A stretch of DNA of 64,000 bases from Marinococcus luteus_A (GTDB taxonomy: Bacteria; Bacillota; Bacilli; Bacillales; Marinococcaceae), in NCBI RefSeq assembly GCF_034497705.1, contig NZ_JAXRUV010000003.1, positions 62,001-126,000 of the forward strand, written 5' to 3'. Positions 53,036-61,813 of the stretch are shown here, piece after piece (within the stretch, counting starts at the first letter, position 1; each line of letters begins with the position of its first letter). The notes beneath the pieces were generated by a model. The model was not told where the DNA came from. It worked only from the letters and a program-made list of their open reading frames with translations, and searched no databases. The translations under genes were made by a program, and so were the position numbers.

Positions 53036-53794
53036 ATGCAGCATTATTTTGTGGACCCCTCCTCCATACAGCATGAATATATACAAATCACGGGTAATGA
53101 TGCAAAGCACATTGCCCGTGTTATGCGTATGGGCCCGGGAGAAAAAATTGTATGTAAAGATAATCAGGGACATGCCTTTGTAACTGAAATTGAAAGCGTG
53201 GAAGAAAAAAGCGTCCATGTAAAAATAATCAGCGAGTGGACAGGAGGAGCAGAGCTTCCTGTAAATATCATCGCCGCCCAGGCTCTGATTAAAGGTGAAA
53301 AAATGGACACTGTCGTGCAAAAAGCAACAGAGCTCGGGGTCTCGGCGATTTATTTTTATGAAGGGGAGCATTCTGTGGTAAAATGGGATGCGAATAAACG
53401 GCAAAAGAAAATTGATCGTTTAAACCGAATTGCTAAAGAAGCAGCAGAGCAGTCAGAGCGGATGTATATACCGGAAGTTGTTTATTTTTCCTCAGCACGT
53501 AAGGTTATAGAAAACACGGCTTCTGTCGGGAGCCGGATCGTTTTATCAGAAGCAGAGGCGAGAGCAGAACTGCCCGCAAAGCTCCCTGACGTGTTTGCCG
53601 GTCATCCGGAAACACTGCTTGCATTTATCGGGCCGGAGGGCGGATTTTCCCGTAGCGAGCTGGACCTGTTTGAGGAACAGCACATTCCTGCGACGTCCCT
53701 GGGGAAGAGAATTGTCCGAAGCGAAACCGCTTCTTTGCTGCTGCTTGGAGCAGTGACATATTATTATGAAATTCAGGAGGGGAACATACAATGA
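53036..53794 (+). CDS. rsmE: 16S rRNA m3U1498 methyltransferase RsmE
   Basis: The 252-residue SPOUT-class enzyme starts MQHYFVDPSSI at ATG 53036, behind AAAGGAGAGG. It has the N-terminal PUA domain and C-terminal knotted fold with LLAFIGPEGGFSRSELDLF and LGKRIVRSETASL. It methylates U1498 of 16S rRNA. It overlaps mtaB by four bases (ATGA). Confidence 0.97.
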   Translation: MQHYFVDPSSIQHEYIQITGNDAKHIARVMRMGPGEKIVCKDNQGHAFVTEIESVEEKSVHVKIISEWTGGAELPVNIIAAQALIKGEKMDTVVQKATELGVSAIYFYEGEHSVVKWDANKRQKKIDRLNRIAKEAAEQSERMYIPEVVYFSSARKVIENTASVGSRIVLSEAEARAELPAKLPDVFAGHPETLLAFIGPEGGFSRSELDLFEEQHIPATSLGKRIVRSETASLLLLGAVTYYYEIQEGNIQ

Positions 53795-55125
53795 GATCAG
53801 TGGCGTTTCATACTCTTGGCTGTAAAGTAAACCATTACGAAACGGAAGCCATATGGCAGCTGTTTAAAAACGACGGCTATGAAAAAAAGGAATTTGACCA
53901 GACCGCGGATGTCTATGTTATCAACACCTGTACGGTAACAAACACCGGAGATAAAAAAAGCCGCCAGGTGATCCGGCGCGCAGTACGTAAAAATCCGGAA
54001 GCCATTATATGCGTCACCGGGTGTTATGCCCAGACCTCTCCGGGAGAGATTATGGATATCCCCGGTGTCGATATTGTCGTCGGTACGCAGGACCGCAAAA
54101 AAATGCTCGATTATATTGAAGAGTACACGGTGTCCCGGGAACCGATTAACGGTGTAAGCAATATTATGAAAAATCGAGTGTACGAAGAACTCGATGTACC
54201 GGAGTTTACCGACCGTACGAGAGCATCGCTGAAGATTCAGGAAGGGTGCAATAACTTCTGTACCTTCTGTATCATCCCGTGGGCCCGCGGTCTGCTCCGT
54301 TCGAGAAATCCGGAGGAGGTTATGCACCAGGCCGAACAGTTGGTTAACAAAGGCTACAAAGAACTGGTGCTGACAGGTATTCATACGGGCGGCTACGGTG
54401 AAGACCTGAAGGACTACAATCTCGCAGGGCTGCTCCGGGACCTTGAAACCATCGACGGTTTAAAACGGATCCGTATTTCTTCCATAGAAGCAAGTCAGAT
54501 CACCGATGAAGTGATTGATGTGCTCCGCAGGTCAAACAAAGTAGTAAATCATCTGCACGTGCCGCTTCAGGCTGGCTCAAACACCGTGCTTAAAAGAATG
54601 AGAAGAAAATACAGCGTGGAATTTTATGCGGACCGCCTCGAAAAACTGCGCGAGGCGCTTCCAGAATGCGCCATCACCACAGATGTGATTGTAGGCTTCC
54701 CGGGTGAAACGAAAGAAGAATTTCAGCAGACGTACGACTTTATCCGGGACCAGCGTTTCTCAGAGCTGCACGTATTTCCATATTCGAAGAGAACCGGCAC
54801 ACCGGCTGCTAAAATGAGCGATCAGGTTGAGGATGAAGAAAAAAATGACCGGGTGCACCGTCTGATCGAACTGTCCAATCAACTGGCAAAAGAGTATGCT
54901 TCGCGTTTTGAAAATGAAGTCGTGGAAGTAATTCCGGAAGAAGAAGATAAAGAAAAACCAGGTTACTTTGTCGGCTATTCGACGAATTATATCAAGGTAC
55001 GTTTCCCTGCGAATCCGGAATGGCGTGGTGAAATTGTGCGCGTGAAAATTACGAATGCGGGCTATCCATTGAATGAAGGGGAATTTGTACGCGTGCTTGA
55101 CCATGATACAGCAACGCTTGTATAA
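53791..55125 (+). CDS. mtaB: tRNA t6A37 methylthiotransferase MtaB
   Basis: MtaB adds a methylthio group to t6A at position 37 of ANN-decoding tRNAs. The 444-residue protein has the UPF0004 domain with FHTLGCKVNHYETEA and INTCTVTN and CVTGCYAQ cysteines for the auxiliary Fe-S cluster, the radical SAM motif CNNFCTFC, and a C-terminal TRAM domain. Its class (MtaB not MiaB) follows from the HTLGCKVNHYE start. Confidence 0.95.
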   Translation: MRSVAFHTLGCKVNHYETEAIWQLFKNDGYEKKEFDQTADVYVINTCTVTNTGDKKSRQVIRRAVRKNPEAIICVTGCYAQTSPGEIMDIPGVDIVVGTQDRKKMLDYIEEYTVSREPINGVSNIMKNRVYEELDVPEFTDRTRASLKIQEGCNNFCTFCIIPWARGLLRSRNPEEVMHQAEQLVNKGYKELVLTGIHTGGYGEDLKDYNLAGLLRDLETIDGLKRIRISSIEASQITDEVIDVLRRSNKVVNHLHVPLQAGSNTVLKRMRRKYSVEFYADRLEKLREALPECAITTDVIVGFPGETKEEFQQTYDFIRDQRFSELHVFPYSKRTGTPAAKMSDQVEDEEKNDRVHRLIELSNQLAKEYASRFENEVVEVIPEEEDKEKPGYFVGYSTNYIKVRFPANPEWRGEIVRVKITNAGYPLNEGEFVRVLDHDTATLV

Positions 55126-55153
55126 CTATAACAGCTAAAATGGAGGAGAAAGT

Positions 55154-55822
55154 ATGGCAGATCTCGCGCAATATATTGATCACACCCTGCTGAAGCCGGA
55201 AACGACATTTGAAGATATAAAACGTATCACAGCAGAAGCCAAAGACAATCATTTCAAATCTGTATGCATTAATCCGGCGATGGTGCCTTTTGCAGCTGAG
55301 GAACTGGAAGGCTCCGGTGTGCTTGTCTGTACAGTGATCGGTTTTCCACTCGGTGCCACGAATCCGGAAACAAAAGCATTTGAAGTGAAAAATGCCATCG
55401 CCAACGGAGCGAAGGAAGTTGATATGGTTATCAATATCGGCGCCTTAAAGAGCGGGGAAGACGATCTGGTCCGTGCGGACATTGAAGCGGTCGTACAGGC
55501 TGCAAATCAGGAGGCACTGGTGAAGGTGATAATAGAGACAGCGCTGTTAACTGATGAAGAGAAGAAGACGGCCTGCAGTCTTGCCGTTGAAGCCGGAGCG
55601 GATTTTGTGAAAACATCCACTGGGTTTAATGGAGGAGGAGCAACGATCGAAGATGTGCGGCTGATGAAAGAGACGGTGGGCGACCGTGCCGGCGTAAAAG
55701 CGAGCGGCGGTGTCAAGGACCGTCAGACTGCTCTTGCATTAATTGAAGCCGGAGCGTCCAGGCTCGGTGCAAGCTCTGGTGTGAAAATACTGCAGGGTGA
55801 AACCTCAAGCGAAAACTACTAA
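55154..55822 (+). CDS. deoC: Deoxyribose-phosphate aldolase
   Basis: DeoC splits 2-deoxyribose 5-phosphate into acetaldehyde and glyceraldehyde 3-phosphate. The 222-residue class I aldolase has IDHTLLKPETT, VIGFPLGA and the Schiff-base lysine in DFVKTSTGF, and VKASGGVKDRQTAL. It follows mtaB closely and may be co-transcribed with it; in B. subtilis deoC lies elsewhere with nucleoside uptake genes. Confidence 0.97.
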   Translation: MADLAQYIDHTLLKPETTFEDIKRITAEAKDNHFKSVCINPAMVPFAAEELEGSGVLVCTVIGFPLGATNPETKAFEVKNAIANGAKEVDMVINIGALKSGEDDLVRADIEAVVQAANQEALVKVIIETALLTDEEKKTACSLAVEAGADFVKTSTGFNGGGATIEDVRLMKETVGDRAGVKASGGVKDRQTALALIEAGASRLGASSGVKILQGETSSENY

Positions 55823-55843
55823 CAATCTCTGCCTGCCAGCTCG

Positions 55844-55872
55844 TTGATTTTTTGGCACAGATGCTTTATACT
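55844..55872 (+). promoter_or_regulatory. Sigma-A promoter of rpsU-yqeY
   Basis: TTGATT (55844-55849) and TATACT (55867-55872) are spaced by 17 bases. The leader to rpsU is about 75 bases. Confidence 0.65.
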
Positions 55873-55952
55873 ATTTACCAAATGGCTAGTATTTGAGTAA
55901 TAGTCTTTATTCATATATTAGTTAGATTGGTTGTTCGGAGGGAGGGAATCAC

Positions 55953-56126
55953 ATGGCAGAGACAAGAAAGAAAAAGAATGAAGATATTGATGCCGCTCTT
56001 CGCCGTTTTAAGCGTAGCCTTTCCAAAGAAGGAACAATGGCTGAAGTGAAAAAACGCAAACACTACGAAAAACCTAGTGTTCGTCGTAAGAAGAAAAGCG
56101 AAGAAGCTAGAAAACGTAAGTTTTAA
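55953..56126 (+). CDS. rpsU: Ribosomal protein S21 (bS21)
   Basis: This 57-residue, strongly basic protein contains ALRRFKRSLSKEGT and YEKPSVRRKKKSEEARKRKF, which are diagnostic for bS21 of the small ribosomal subunit near the anti-Shine-Dalgarno. GGAGGGAGG lies upstream of the ATG. It is followed by yqeY, the conserved Firmicutes pair. Confidence 0.97.
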   Translation: MAETRKKKNEDIDAALRRFKRSLSKEGTMAEVKKRKHYEKPSVRRKKKSEEARKRKF

Positions 56127-56146
56127 GTAAAGAAGGTGCTGCATCC

Positions 56147-56593
56147 TTGGAACTCATGGACCGTTTAAGCAGTGACATGAAGTCAGCAATGAAAAACAAG
56201 GAAAAACAGCGTTTAAGTGTCATCAGAGGCCTGCGTGCATCGATGCAGAATGAAGCTATCAAGCTCAATAAAGAGCTTGATGAAAGCGAAGCAACAGCGG
56301 TTTTAAACCGCGAAATGAAACAAAGAAAAGATTCCCTCCATGAGTTTGAAAACGCAGGACGGGAAGATTTAGCAGAACAGACCAGGTTTGAAATGGACGT
56401 CATATCTGAATATCTTCCTGCTCCTTTATCGAATGAAGAATTGGAATCAATTGTGAAAGAAACTATTCAGGAGGAGAATGCTTCTTCGATGAAAGATATG
56501 GGAACGGTGATGTCTGCGGTGATGCCTAAAATCAGCGGAAAAGCAGACGGTTCCCAGGTAAATCAATTAGTGAAAAAGCATTTATCTTCTTGA
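56147..56593 (+). CDS. yqeY: GatB/YqeY domain protein
   Basis: The 148-residue protein is a stand-alone copy of the tRNA-binding GatB/YqeY domain. Typical are KQRLSVIRGLRASMQNEAIK, REMKQRKDSLHEFENAGRED and SDEVNQLVKKHL-like SQVNQLVKKHLSS. The exact role is unknown. TTG 56147 aligns with the family N-terminus (MELMDRL) and has AAGGTG upstream; ATG 56156 is an alternative. Confidence 0.94.
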   Translation: MELMDRLSSDMKSAMKNKEKQRLSVIRGLRASMQNEAIKLNKELDESEATAVLNREMKQRKDSLHEFENAGREDLAEQTRFEMDVISEYLPAPLSNEELESIVKETIQEENASSMKDMGTVMSAVMPKISGKADGSQVNQLVKKHLSS

Positions 56594-56607
56594 TAATAAG
56601 AAAGCTA

Positions 56608-56649
56608 GAGATCGAATCAGGGTTTAGTTCCGGTTCGGTCTCTTTTTTT
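56608..56649 (+). terminator. Intrinsic terminator after yqeY
   Basis: GAGATCGAA (56608-56616) pairs with TTCGGTCTC (56634-56642, one G-U pair), followed by seven T. Confidence 0.8.
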
Positions 56650-56692
56650 AAAACATAAGACAGTCTTCCTGCCGAAATAAACGGGAAAAAAT

Positions 56693-56719
56693 TGAAACGC
56701 TTTTATCTTTATCCTCGTA
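56693..56719 (+). promoter_or_regulatory. Sigma-W-type promoter of the nfeD-floA operon
   Basis: TGAAAC (56693-56698), 17 bases, CGTA (56716-56719) matches the sigma-W pattern. In B. subtilis the homologous yqeZ-yqfA-yqfB operon is controlled by sigma-W, the cell-envelope stress sigma factor, which supports the call. Confidence 0.65.
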
Positions 56720-56765
56720 CATAAGAGTATAGACATATAACTAATGAACGGGAGGGGGGATAGAG

Positions 56766-58118
56766 GTGGAGCAGAGAAAAAGCAGATGGTTGTCCGTTCT
56801 TCTAGCCATACTTTTCATGACAGCCGCCTGGCTTCCGGCATCTGTACAGGGGGCCGGTGAAAATCAGACCGTATATGTTATCCCGGTTGAACAGACCGTT
56901 GAGCAGGGGATGGCTGCATTTTTGGAACGATCGGTGGAAGAAGCGGAAGAAGCTGATGCCGACAGGATTATTTTTGAATTGGACACGCCCGGAGGCGCAG
57001 TGGATGCCGCTGGTGAGATTGCCTCTATTATCAATGGCACATCTATTCCAACTACTGCATATGTAACGGACCAGGCTATGTCAGCAGGAGCGTTTCTGGC
57101 TTTGAGCGCTGACGAAATTGCCATGGCGCCTGAAACAGAAATGGGAGCAGCCCAGGTTATTGACGGCTCGGGCAATGCAGCATCTGACAAGGCTCAGTCG
57201 GCCTGGGTGTCTAATATGGTCAATGCAGCTGAATCCAATGACAGAGAGCCAGTGTATGCAGAAGCAATGGCTGACCCTGGAGTTGAACTGCCGGATTATC
57301 GTGCCGGAGAAGGTGAACTGTTAACGCTTACGGCGTCAGAAGCAGCTTCTGACGAAGTGGGCTATGCGGAATACATTGCCGACAGCAGAGATGATCTTCT
57401 CAGTCAGATGAACCTGGGCGATGCTGCAGTGGAAGAAGCAGATATCAGCGCAGCCGAGCAGATCGCAAGGTGGGTAACCAGTCCTTATGTGATTCCTATT
57501 TTATTGAGCGTCGGCATGATCGGCCTAATACTTGAAGTATTTTCACCGGGATTTGGTATTTTCGGAGGCATCGGTCTCGCATCCTTAGGACTTTTCTTTT
57601 TCGGTCATATGATTGCCGGATTTGCCGGCTTCGAAGGACTGCTGCTGTTTGGCGTCGGCTTAATATTACTGCTGATAGAATTCTTTGTTCCTGGTTTTGG
57701 GATTTTTGGTATATTAGGTATAGGGGCAGTCGTTGGCAGCCTGTTTATGTCGTCGTTTTCTGTTTCCGTTATGGCACTCTCCGTTGTTCTGGCAGCGGTA
57801 GCCGCCATCATCGCAGCAGTAGTTATGGTAGTCGGGTTCGGAAAACGGGGTCCAATGAAAAAGCTGGTGCTTCAGGATACGTTTTCTTCGAAGGAAGGAT
57901 ATGTGTCAAATGAAGGCAGAACGGACTTATTAGGCAGAGAAGGAACGGCACTGACCCCGCTGCATCCGACCGGTGCAGTAGATATTGACGGGGAAAAAAT
58001 CGATGTTGTTTCAGACGGCCGCTATCTCGACCGCGGAGACGCTGTGCAGGTAGTGCGTGTAGAAGGCACGCGTGTTGTAGTAAAGCCATACTCTAACAAA
58101 GAAAGAAGGGAATCATGA
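56766..58118 (+). CDS. nfeD: NfeD-family membrane protein (YqeZ)
   Basis: The 450-residue protein starts at GTG 56766. It has a signal peptide or first helix (about 8-28), a ClpP-class serine protease-like domain outside (about 35-220; FELDTPGGAVDAA, DQAMSAGAFLALSADEIAM), four membrane helices (about 235-360) and a C-terminal OB-fold (about 385-440, EGTALTPLHPTGAVDIDGE). NfeD proteins work with flotillins in membrane microdomains. The serine of the ClpP-like MSAGAF motif is present. It is separated from floA by one base. Confidence 0.94.
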   Translation: MEQRKSRWLSVLLAILFMTAAWLPASVQGAGENQTVYVIPVEQTVEQGMAAFLERSVEEAEEADADRIIFELDTPGGAVDAAGEIASIINGTSIPTTAYVTDQAMSAGAFLALSADEIAMAPETEMGAAQVIDGSGNAASDKAQSAWVSNMVNAAESNDREPVYAEAMADPGVELPDYRAGEGELLTLTASEAASDEVGYAEYIADSRDDLLSQMNLGDAAVEEADISAAEQIARWVTSPYVIPILLSVGMIGLILEVFSPGFGIFGGIGLASLGLFFFGHMIAGFAGFEGLLLFGVGLILLLIEFFVPGFGIFGILGIGAVVGSLFMSSFSVSVMALSVVLAAVAAIIAAVVMVVGFGKRGPMKKLVLQDTFSSKEGYVSNEGRTDLLGREGTALTPLHPTGAVDIDGEKIDVVSDGRYLDRGDAVQVVRVEGTRVVVKPYSNKERRES

Positions 58119-58119
58119 C

Positions 58120-59130
58120 ATGGGAATTGATATAGGTCTCGTTATTGTATTAGCTATTATTTTAATAGCGCTAGTCATTTTATTCACTTTTGTACCAGTT
58201 GCGCTTTGGATTTCGGCGCTTGCTGCAGGGGTGAAAGTAGGTATTTTCCAGCTGGTCGGTATGCGGCTCCGGAGGGTTATTCCGTCGAGAGTAGTAAACC
58301 CGATGATCAAAGCAGAAAAAGCTGGTCTTGATATTGAACTGAACAAGCTTGAAGGCCACTATCTGGCCGGCGGTAACGTGGACCGGGTGGTCAATGCACT
58401 GATCGCTGCCCAGCGTGCAAACATTGAACTCACATTTGAACGTTGTGCCGCTATTGACCTTGCAGGCCGTGACGTATTGGAAGCTGTACAGATGAGTGTT
58501 AACCCGAAAGTTATTGAAACACCATTTATTGCCGGTGTCGCAATGGACGGTATTGAAGTGAAAGCAAAAGCAAGAATCACCGTCCGGGCAAACATAGACC
58601 GCCTGGTCGGGGGTGCCGGTGAAGATACCGTTATCGCCCGTGTTGGTGAAGGCATTGTTTCGACGATCGGTTCTTCGCAGAATCATAAAAAAGTATTGGA
58701 AAACCCGGACAGCATCTCGCAGACGGTGCTTTCCAAAGGTTTGGATTCAGGTACGGCTTTTGAGATTTTATCCATTGATATAGCCGATATTGACATTGGC
58801 AAAAACATTGGTGCAGAACTGCAGACAGACCAGGCGGAAGCAGATAAAAACATCGCCCAGGCTAAAGCCGAAGAACGTCGCGCCATGGCTGTTGCTCAGG
58901 AGCAGGAAATGAAAGCTCGCGTCGAAGAAATGCGTGCGAAAGTTACCGAGTCCGAAGCAGAAGTGCCAATGGCAATGGCAGAAGCCCTGCGTTCCGGAAA
59001 CCTTGGCGTCATGGATTATATGAATATCCAGAACGTAATGTCTGACACGGATATGCGTGAATCCATCAGTAAATCCGGTAAAGACGACGACCAAAACGGT
59101 CCATATAACCGCCCGCACACCGATAAATAA
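58120..59130 (+). CDS. floA: Flotillin-like protein FloA
   Basis: FloA is a membrane-anchored scaffold of functional membrane microdomains. The 336-residue protein has an N-terminal membrane hairpin (about 3-27), a conserved PHB-like domain (NKLEGHYLAGGNVDRVVNAL, FERCAAIDLAGRDVLEAVQM) and a C-terminal helical region (AQAKAEERRAMAVAQEQEMK) that oligomerises. The length is usual for FloA/YqfA. It sits directly behind nfeD and in front of a short unassigned membrane gene. Confidence 0.96.
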   Translation: MGIDIGLVIVLAIILIALVILFTFVPVALWISALAAGVKVGIFQLVGMRLRRVIPSRVVNPMIKAEKAGLDIELNKLEGHYLAGGNVDRVVNALIAAQRANIELTFERCAAIDLAGRDVLEAVQMSVNPKVIETPFIAGVAMDGIEVKAKARITVRANIDRLVGGAGEDTVIARVGEGIVSTIGSSQNHKKVLENPDSISQTVLSKGLDSGTAFEILSIDIADIDIGKNIGAELQTDQAEADKNIAQAKAEERRAMAVAQEQEMKARVEEMRAKVTESEAEVPMAMAEALRSGNLGVMDYMNIQNVMSDTDMRESISKSGKDDDQNGPYNRPHTDK

Positions 59131-59164
59131 GGGACTTTGTCCGTAGAAGAAGGTGAATGAAGCG

Positions 59165-59788
59165 ATGGAGCAGCTGTTTGAACTAGTGTTTAACAATCTT
59201 TGGATTTTACTGCTGCTCTTCGGCGGTTTGATTACGTTTATGGGCCGGGGAGACAGCAGCCAGCAGGACAGCGGTGACGGCGATTCGAGGCGGCGCGGGG
59301 CTTTCGGAAAACTCGAAGACATATTCGAAGAGTTTGAAAATGCCCGCAAAGAAAATACGCCGAACCGTCCTCAGAATGATCCTTCCGGAAGTCCCGGCAA
59401 TCATCCAACGCGCAGGGTGCCGGAAGCCGAGGCAGAGCTGTACAAAGAAGAGACAGACGATCCCCAGAATAAAAGCAGTGCTTTAAAAGAATACGAAAAA
59501 CGCCGAGAAGAGCTTCAGCAGCAAAAGAAAAATGCAAGCCAGCGTCTCGAACGTGCTTCGCGTCAGTCTGCTGAACGCGGAGGCGTTATGTCAGACGGGG
59601 AAATCGGCGGAACGCGGAAAAATCCACGGTCGATAAATAAAAAAGAAGCAGCAAATGGGCTCGTGTGGGCAGAGGTTCTCAGCCCGCCGGTCACAAGGCG
59701 CAGCGGTTATCCTTACCAGCGGCAGTCAACAATGTCACGTGAAAAAGTGACACCGCATCGTGCCGCTAAAAAAAGCAGTAATGAGTGA
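59165..59788 (+). CDS. Single-pass membrane protein following floA, function unknown
   Basis: The 207-residue protein starts at ATG 59165, eight bases after AAGGTGA. It has one N-terminal helix (FELVFNNLWILLLLFGGLIT, about 5-25), a glycine/serine/charged linker (RGDSSQQDSGDGDSRRRG), a long arginine/glutamate-rich helical stretch (YEKRREELQQQKKNASQRLE, about 105-135) and a C-terminal conserved-looking tail (NGLVWAEVLSPPVTRRSGYP). It takes the place of yqfB and yqfC/yqfD of B. subtilis. Co-transcription with nfeD-floA and the terminator behind it suggest a partner of the flotillin system. No family is recognised. Confidence 0.8.
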   Translation: MEQLFELVFNNLWILLLLFGGLITFMGRGDSSQQDSGDGDSRRRGAFGKLEDIFEEFENARKENTPNRPQNDPSGSPGNHPTRRVPEAEAELYKEETDDPQNKSSALKEYEKRREELQQQKKNASQRLERASRQSAERGGVMSDGEIGGTRKNPRSINKKEAANGLVWAEVLSPPVTRRSGYPYQRQSTMSREKVTPHRAAKKSSNE

Positions 59789-59817
59789 ACCTGATCTTCG
59801 GATCAGGTTCTTTTTTT
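59787..59817 (+). terminator. Intrinsic terminator of the nfeD-floA operon
   Basis: GAACCTGATC (59787-59796) and GATCAGGTTC (59801-59810) pair perfectly around TTCG, followed by seven T. Confidence 0.9.
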
Positions 59818-59846
59818 CCTTAAAATCGTAAAATGTCTGCTATTTT

Positions 59847-59892
59847 TTGCAACACCCTCAGCGTGGTGGTAGAGTAGAGTTAGCATACTAAC
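59847..59892 (+). promoter_or_regulatory. Promoter and operator-like dyad of phoH
   Basis: TTGCAA (59847-59852) and TAGAGT (59870-59875) are spaced by 17 bases. Just downstream, around the expected transcription start, GTTAG (59879-59883) and CTAAC (59888-59892) form a dyad with a four-base spacer. A second, weaker TATACT lies just before the ribosome site. Confidence 0.45.
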
Positions 59893-59947
59893 GAAAAAAC
59901 TGATAACAGCAAGGATATGATATTATACTCAAGGAGACTGAGCTATA

Positions 59948-60952
59948 TTGACCGAAAAGAAAACGTTAGAATTACAAGTGAATGAGATGAACGACATACA
60001 GCAGCTGTTCGGCCCAAACGATGTGCACATTGAGCGGCTTGAAGAAAAGCTGGACGTTTCGATTATTACCCGGGGTGGCTCGCTGATCGTAGAAGGAAAT
60101 GAAAAGCAGGCAGCGTTGGTCGAAGAAGTGATTGAAGCTTTGGCGAGGCTGCTCAAAAAACGGGTGCGGATTTCAGAGCGGGACGTTGTCTATGCCGCGC
60201 AGCTTGCCGAAGAAGGAAAGCTTGAAAAGCTGGAAGATCTTTTTCAGGAGCAGATCGCTGTAAATGCTGAAGGCAAGCCGGTGATGATTAAAACCTTGGG
60301 GCAAAAGGAATATATTGACCAGATTCGTCGTAAAGATATGATATTTGGCGTTGGTCCGGCAGGTACAGGGAAAACCTATCTGGCGGTCGTAATGGCGATA
60401 AATGCTTTAAAAGAGGGGCGGGTAAAGCGGATTGTACTGACCCGTCCGGCAGTGGAGGCTGGAGAAAGCCTCGGATTTCTTCCGGGAGACCTGAAAGAAA
60501 AGGTGGATCCATATCTGCGTCCTCTGTATGACGCCCTGCATAATATCTTTGGGGCGGAGCATACACAGCGGTTAATGGAGAGAGGAACGATCGAAGTAGC
60601 TCCCCTCGCGTATATGAGAGGGCGGACGCTCGACGATGCTTTTGTTATTCTCGATGAAGCCCAGAATACGACGAAAGAACAAATTAAGATGTTTTTAACG
60701 CGGCTCGGCTTTGGTTCAAAAATGATCGTTAACGGGGACCTCACCCAGATTGATCTTCCCAAAGGCCAGCAGTCAGGTCTCAAAGTGGCGGCACGCATTT
60801 TAAAGAATATTGATCATATTGGGTTCGTTTATCTTGAAGCTACGGATGTCGTAAGGCATACACTCGTGCAGCAGATTCTTGATGCTTACGAACAGGAGGA
60901 AGGCGATCCAAAGCGTACGCTGAACCGGCCGGACAAACCAACAAACAACTAG
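59948..60952 (+). CDS. phoH: PhoH-family ATPase
   Basis: The 334-residue protein is a PhoH-like ATPase related to RNA helicases; its partner YbeY is encoded next. Walker A is GVGPAGTGKTYLAV (about 137-150), Walker B FVILDEAQNTT and VNGDLTQIDLP sensor. The N-terminal 110 residues form a KH-like domain. It starts at TTG with CAAGGAGA upstream. In B. subtilis pgpH lies between phoH and ybeY; here ybeY follows after 16 bases. Confidence 0.95.
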   Translation: MTEKKTLELQVNEMNDIQQLFGPNDVHIERLEEKLDVSIITRGGSLIVEGNEKQAALVEEVIEALARLLKKRVRISERDVVYAAQLAEEGKLEKLEDLFQEQIAVNAEGKPVMIKTLGQKEYIDQIRRKDMIFGVGPAGTGKTYLAVVMAINALKEGRVKRIVLTRPAVEAGESLGFLPGDLKEKVDPYLRPLYDALHNIFGAEHTQRLMERGTIEVAPLAYMRGRTLDDAFVILDEAQNTTKEQIKMFLTRLGFGSKMIVNGDLTQIDLPKGQQSGLKVAARILKNIDHIGFVYLEATDVVRHTLVQQILDAYEQEEGDPKRTLNRPDKPTNN

Positions 60953-60968
60953 TCAGGGGTGGACAGGT

Positions 60969-61430
60969 GTGAGTATTGAAGTAGATATGGTGGATGAAAC
61001 GGAACGAGTAGAATCGAAGCACTGGGAGCTGGTGAAAAACATCCTGCAGTTCGCATGTGAAAAAGAAGGAGTCGTAGACGGCTCGGAGGTTTCTGTAAGT
61101 TTTGTGAACAATGAAATGATTCAGGCGGTCAACAGAGAATACCGGGAGATCGACCGGCCGACTGATGTGATTTCATTTGCGCTGAATGACGACGAAATTC
61201 AGCCCCAGGCCGAAGGCATACCAAACCTGCTCGGAGACATTATTATCAGCGTCCCTAAGGCGCAGGAGCAGGCTGGGGAATATGGTCATTCGTTTGAAAG
61301 AGAACTGGGCTTTTTGGCCGTTCACGGCCTGCTTCATTTGCTTGGATACGATCATATGGATAAAGAGGAAGAAGATAAAATGTTTTCGCGTCAGGAAAGG
61401 ATTCTTGAAGCGTATGGATTACCGCGATAG
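60969..61430 (+). CDS. ybeY: rRNA maturation endoribonuclease YbeY
   Basis: YbeY is a zinc metallo-RNase acting in 16S rRNA 3'-end maturation and ribosome quality control. The 153-residue protein has the VSVSFVNNEMIQAVNREYRE block, RPTDVISFAL and the zinc motif HGLLHLLGYDHMD (HxxxHxxxxxH). GTG 60969 is preceded by GGGGTGGACAG. It overlaps dgkA by 17 bases. Confidence 0.96.
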   Translation: MSIEVDMVDETERVESKHWELVKNILQFACEKEGVVDGSEVSVSFVNNEMIQAVNREYREIDRPTDVISFALNDDEIQPQAEGIPNLLGDIIISVPKAQEQAGEYGHSFERELGFLAVHGLLHLLGYDHMDKEEEDKMFSRQERILEAYGLPR

Positions 61431-61797
61431 ATCGGTACCTAAACGCTGGAAGGACGGCTTTATATTTGCTGGAAAAGGTATTCTCCTTGCCTTCCGGGAA
61501 GAGCGTCACATGCGCTTTCACGTCTTTTTCGGTCTGGCGGCCATTCTTTTGGGATGGGTGTGCGGAATCGCTTTATGGCAGTGGACCGTTCTTTTGCTGG
61601 CAATTGCCGGCATGCTCGTGCTCGAAATGGTTAATTCAGCGCTGGAGCGCCTGGTGAATTTAATATCGCCGGAATGGAATAAAACCGCGGGAGATGTCAA
61701 AGACATGGCCGCCGGCGCAGTACTCATTTATGCTGTATTTGCTGTCATCATCGGTGTGATGATTTTTATGCCTTCCTTATGGGAATGGCTGAACTGA
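61414..61797 (+). CDS. dgkA: Undecaprenol/diacylglycerol kinase family protein
   Basis: The 127-residue protein has three membrane helices and the DgkA signature VLEMVNSALERLVNL, plus GDVKDMAAGAVLI. In Gram-positives this enzyme phosphorylates undecaprenol for cell-wall lipid carrier recycling rather than diacylglycerol. ATG 61414 lies inside the ybeY end; the longer frame in the same register is not supported. Confidence 0.94.
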   Translation: MDYRDRSVPKRWKDGFIFAGKGILLAFREERHMRFHVFFGLAAILLGWVCGIALWQWTVLLLAIAGMLVLEMVNSALERLVNLISPEWNKTAGDVKDMAAGAVLIYAVFAVIIGVMIFMPSLWEWLN

Positions 61798-61813
61798 CAA
61801 AGGGGGGAGAACA

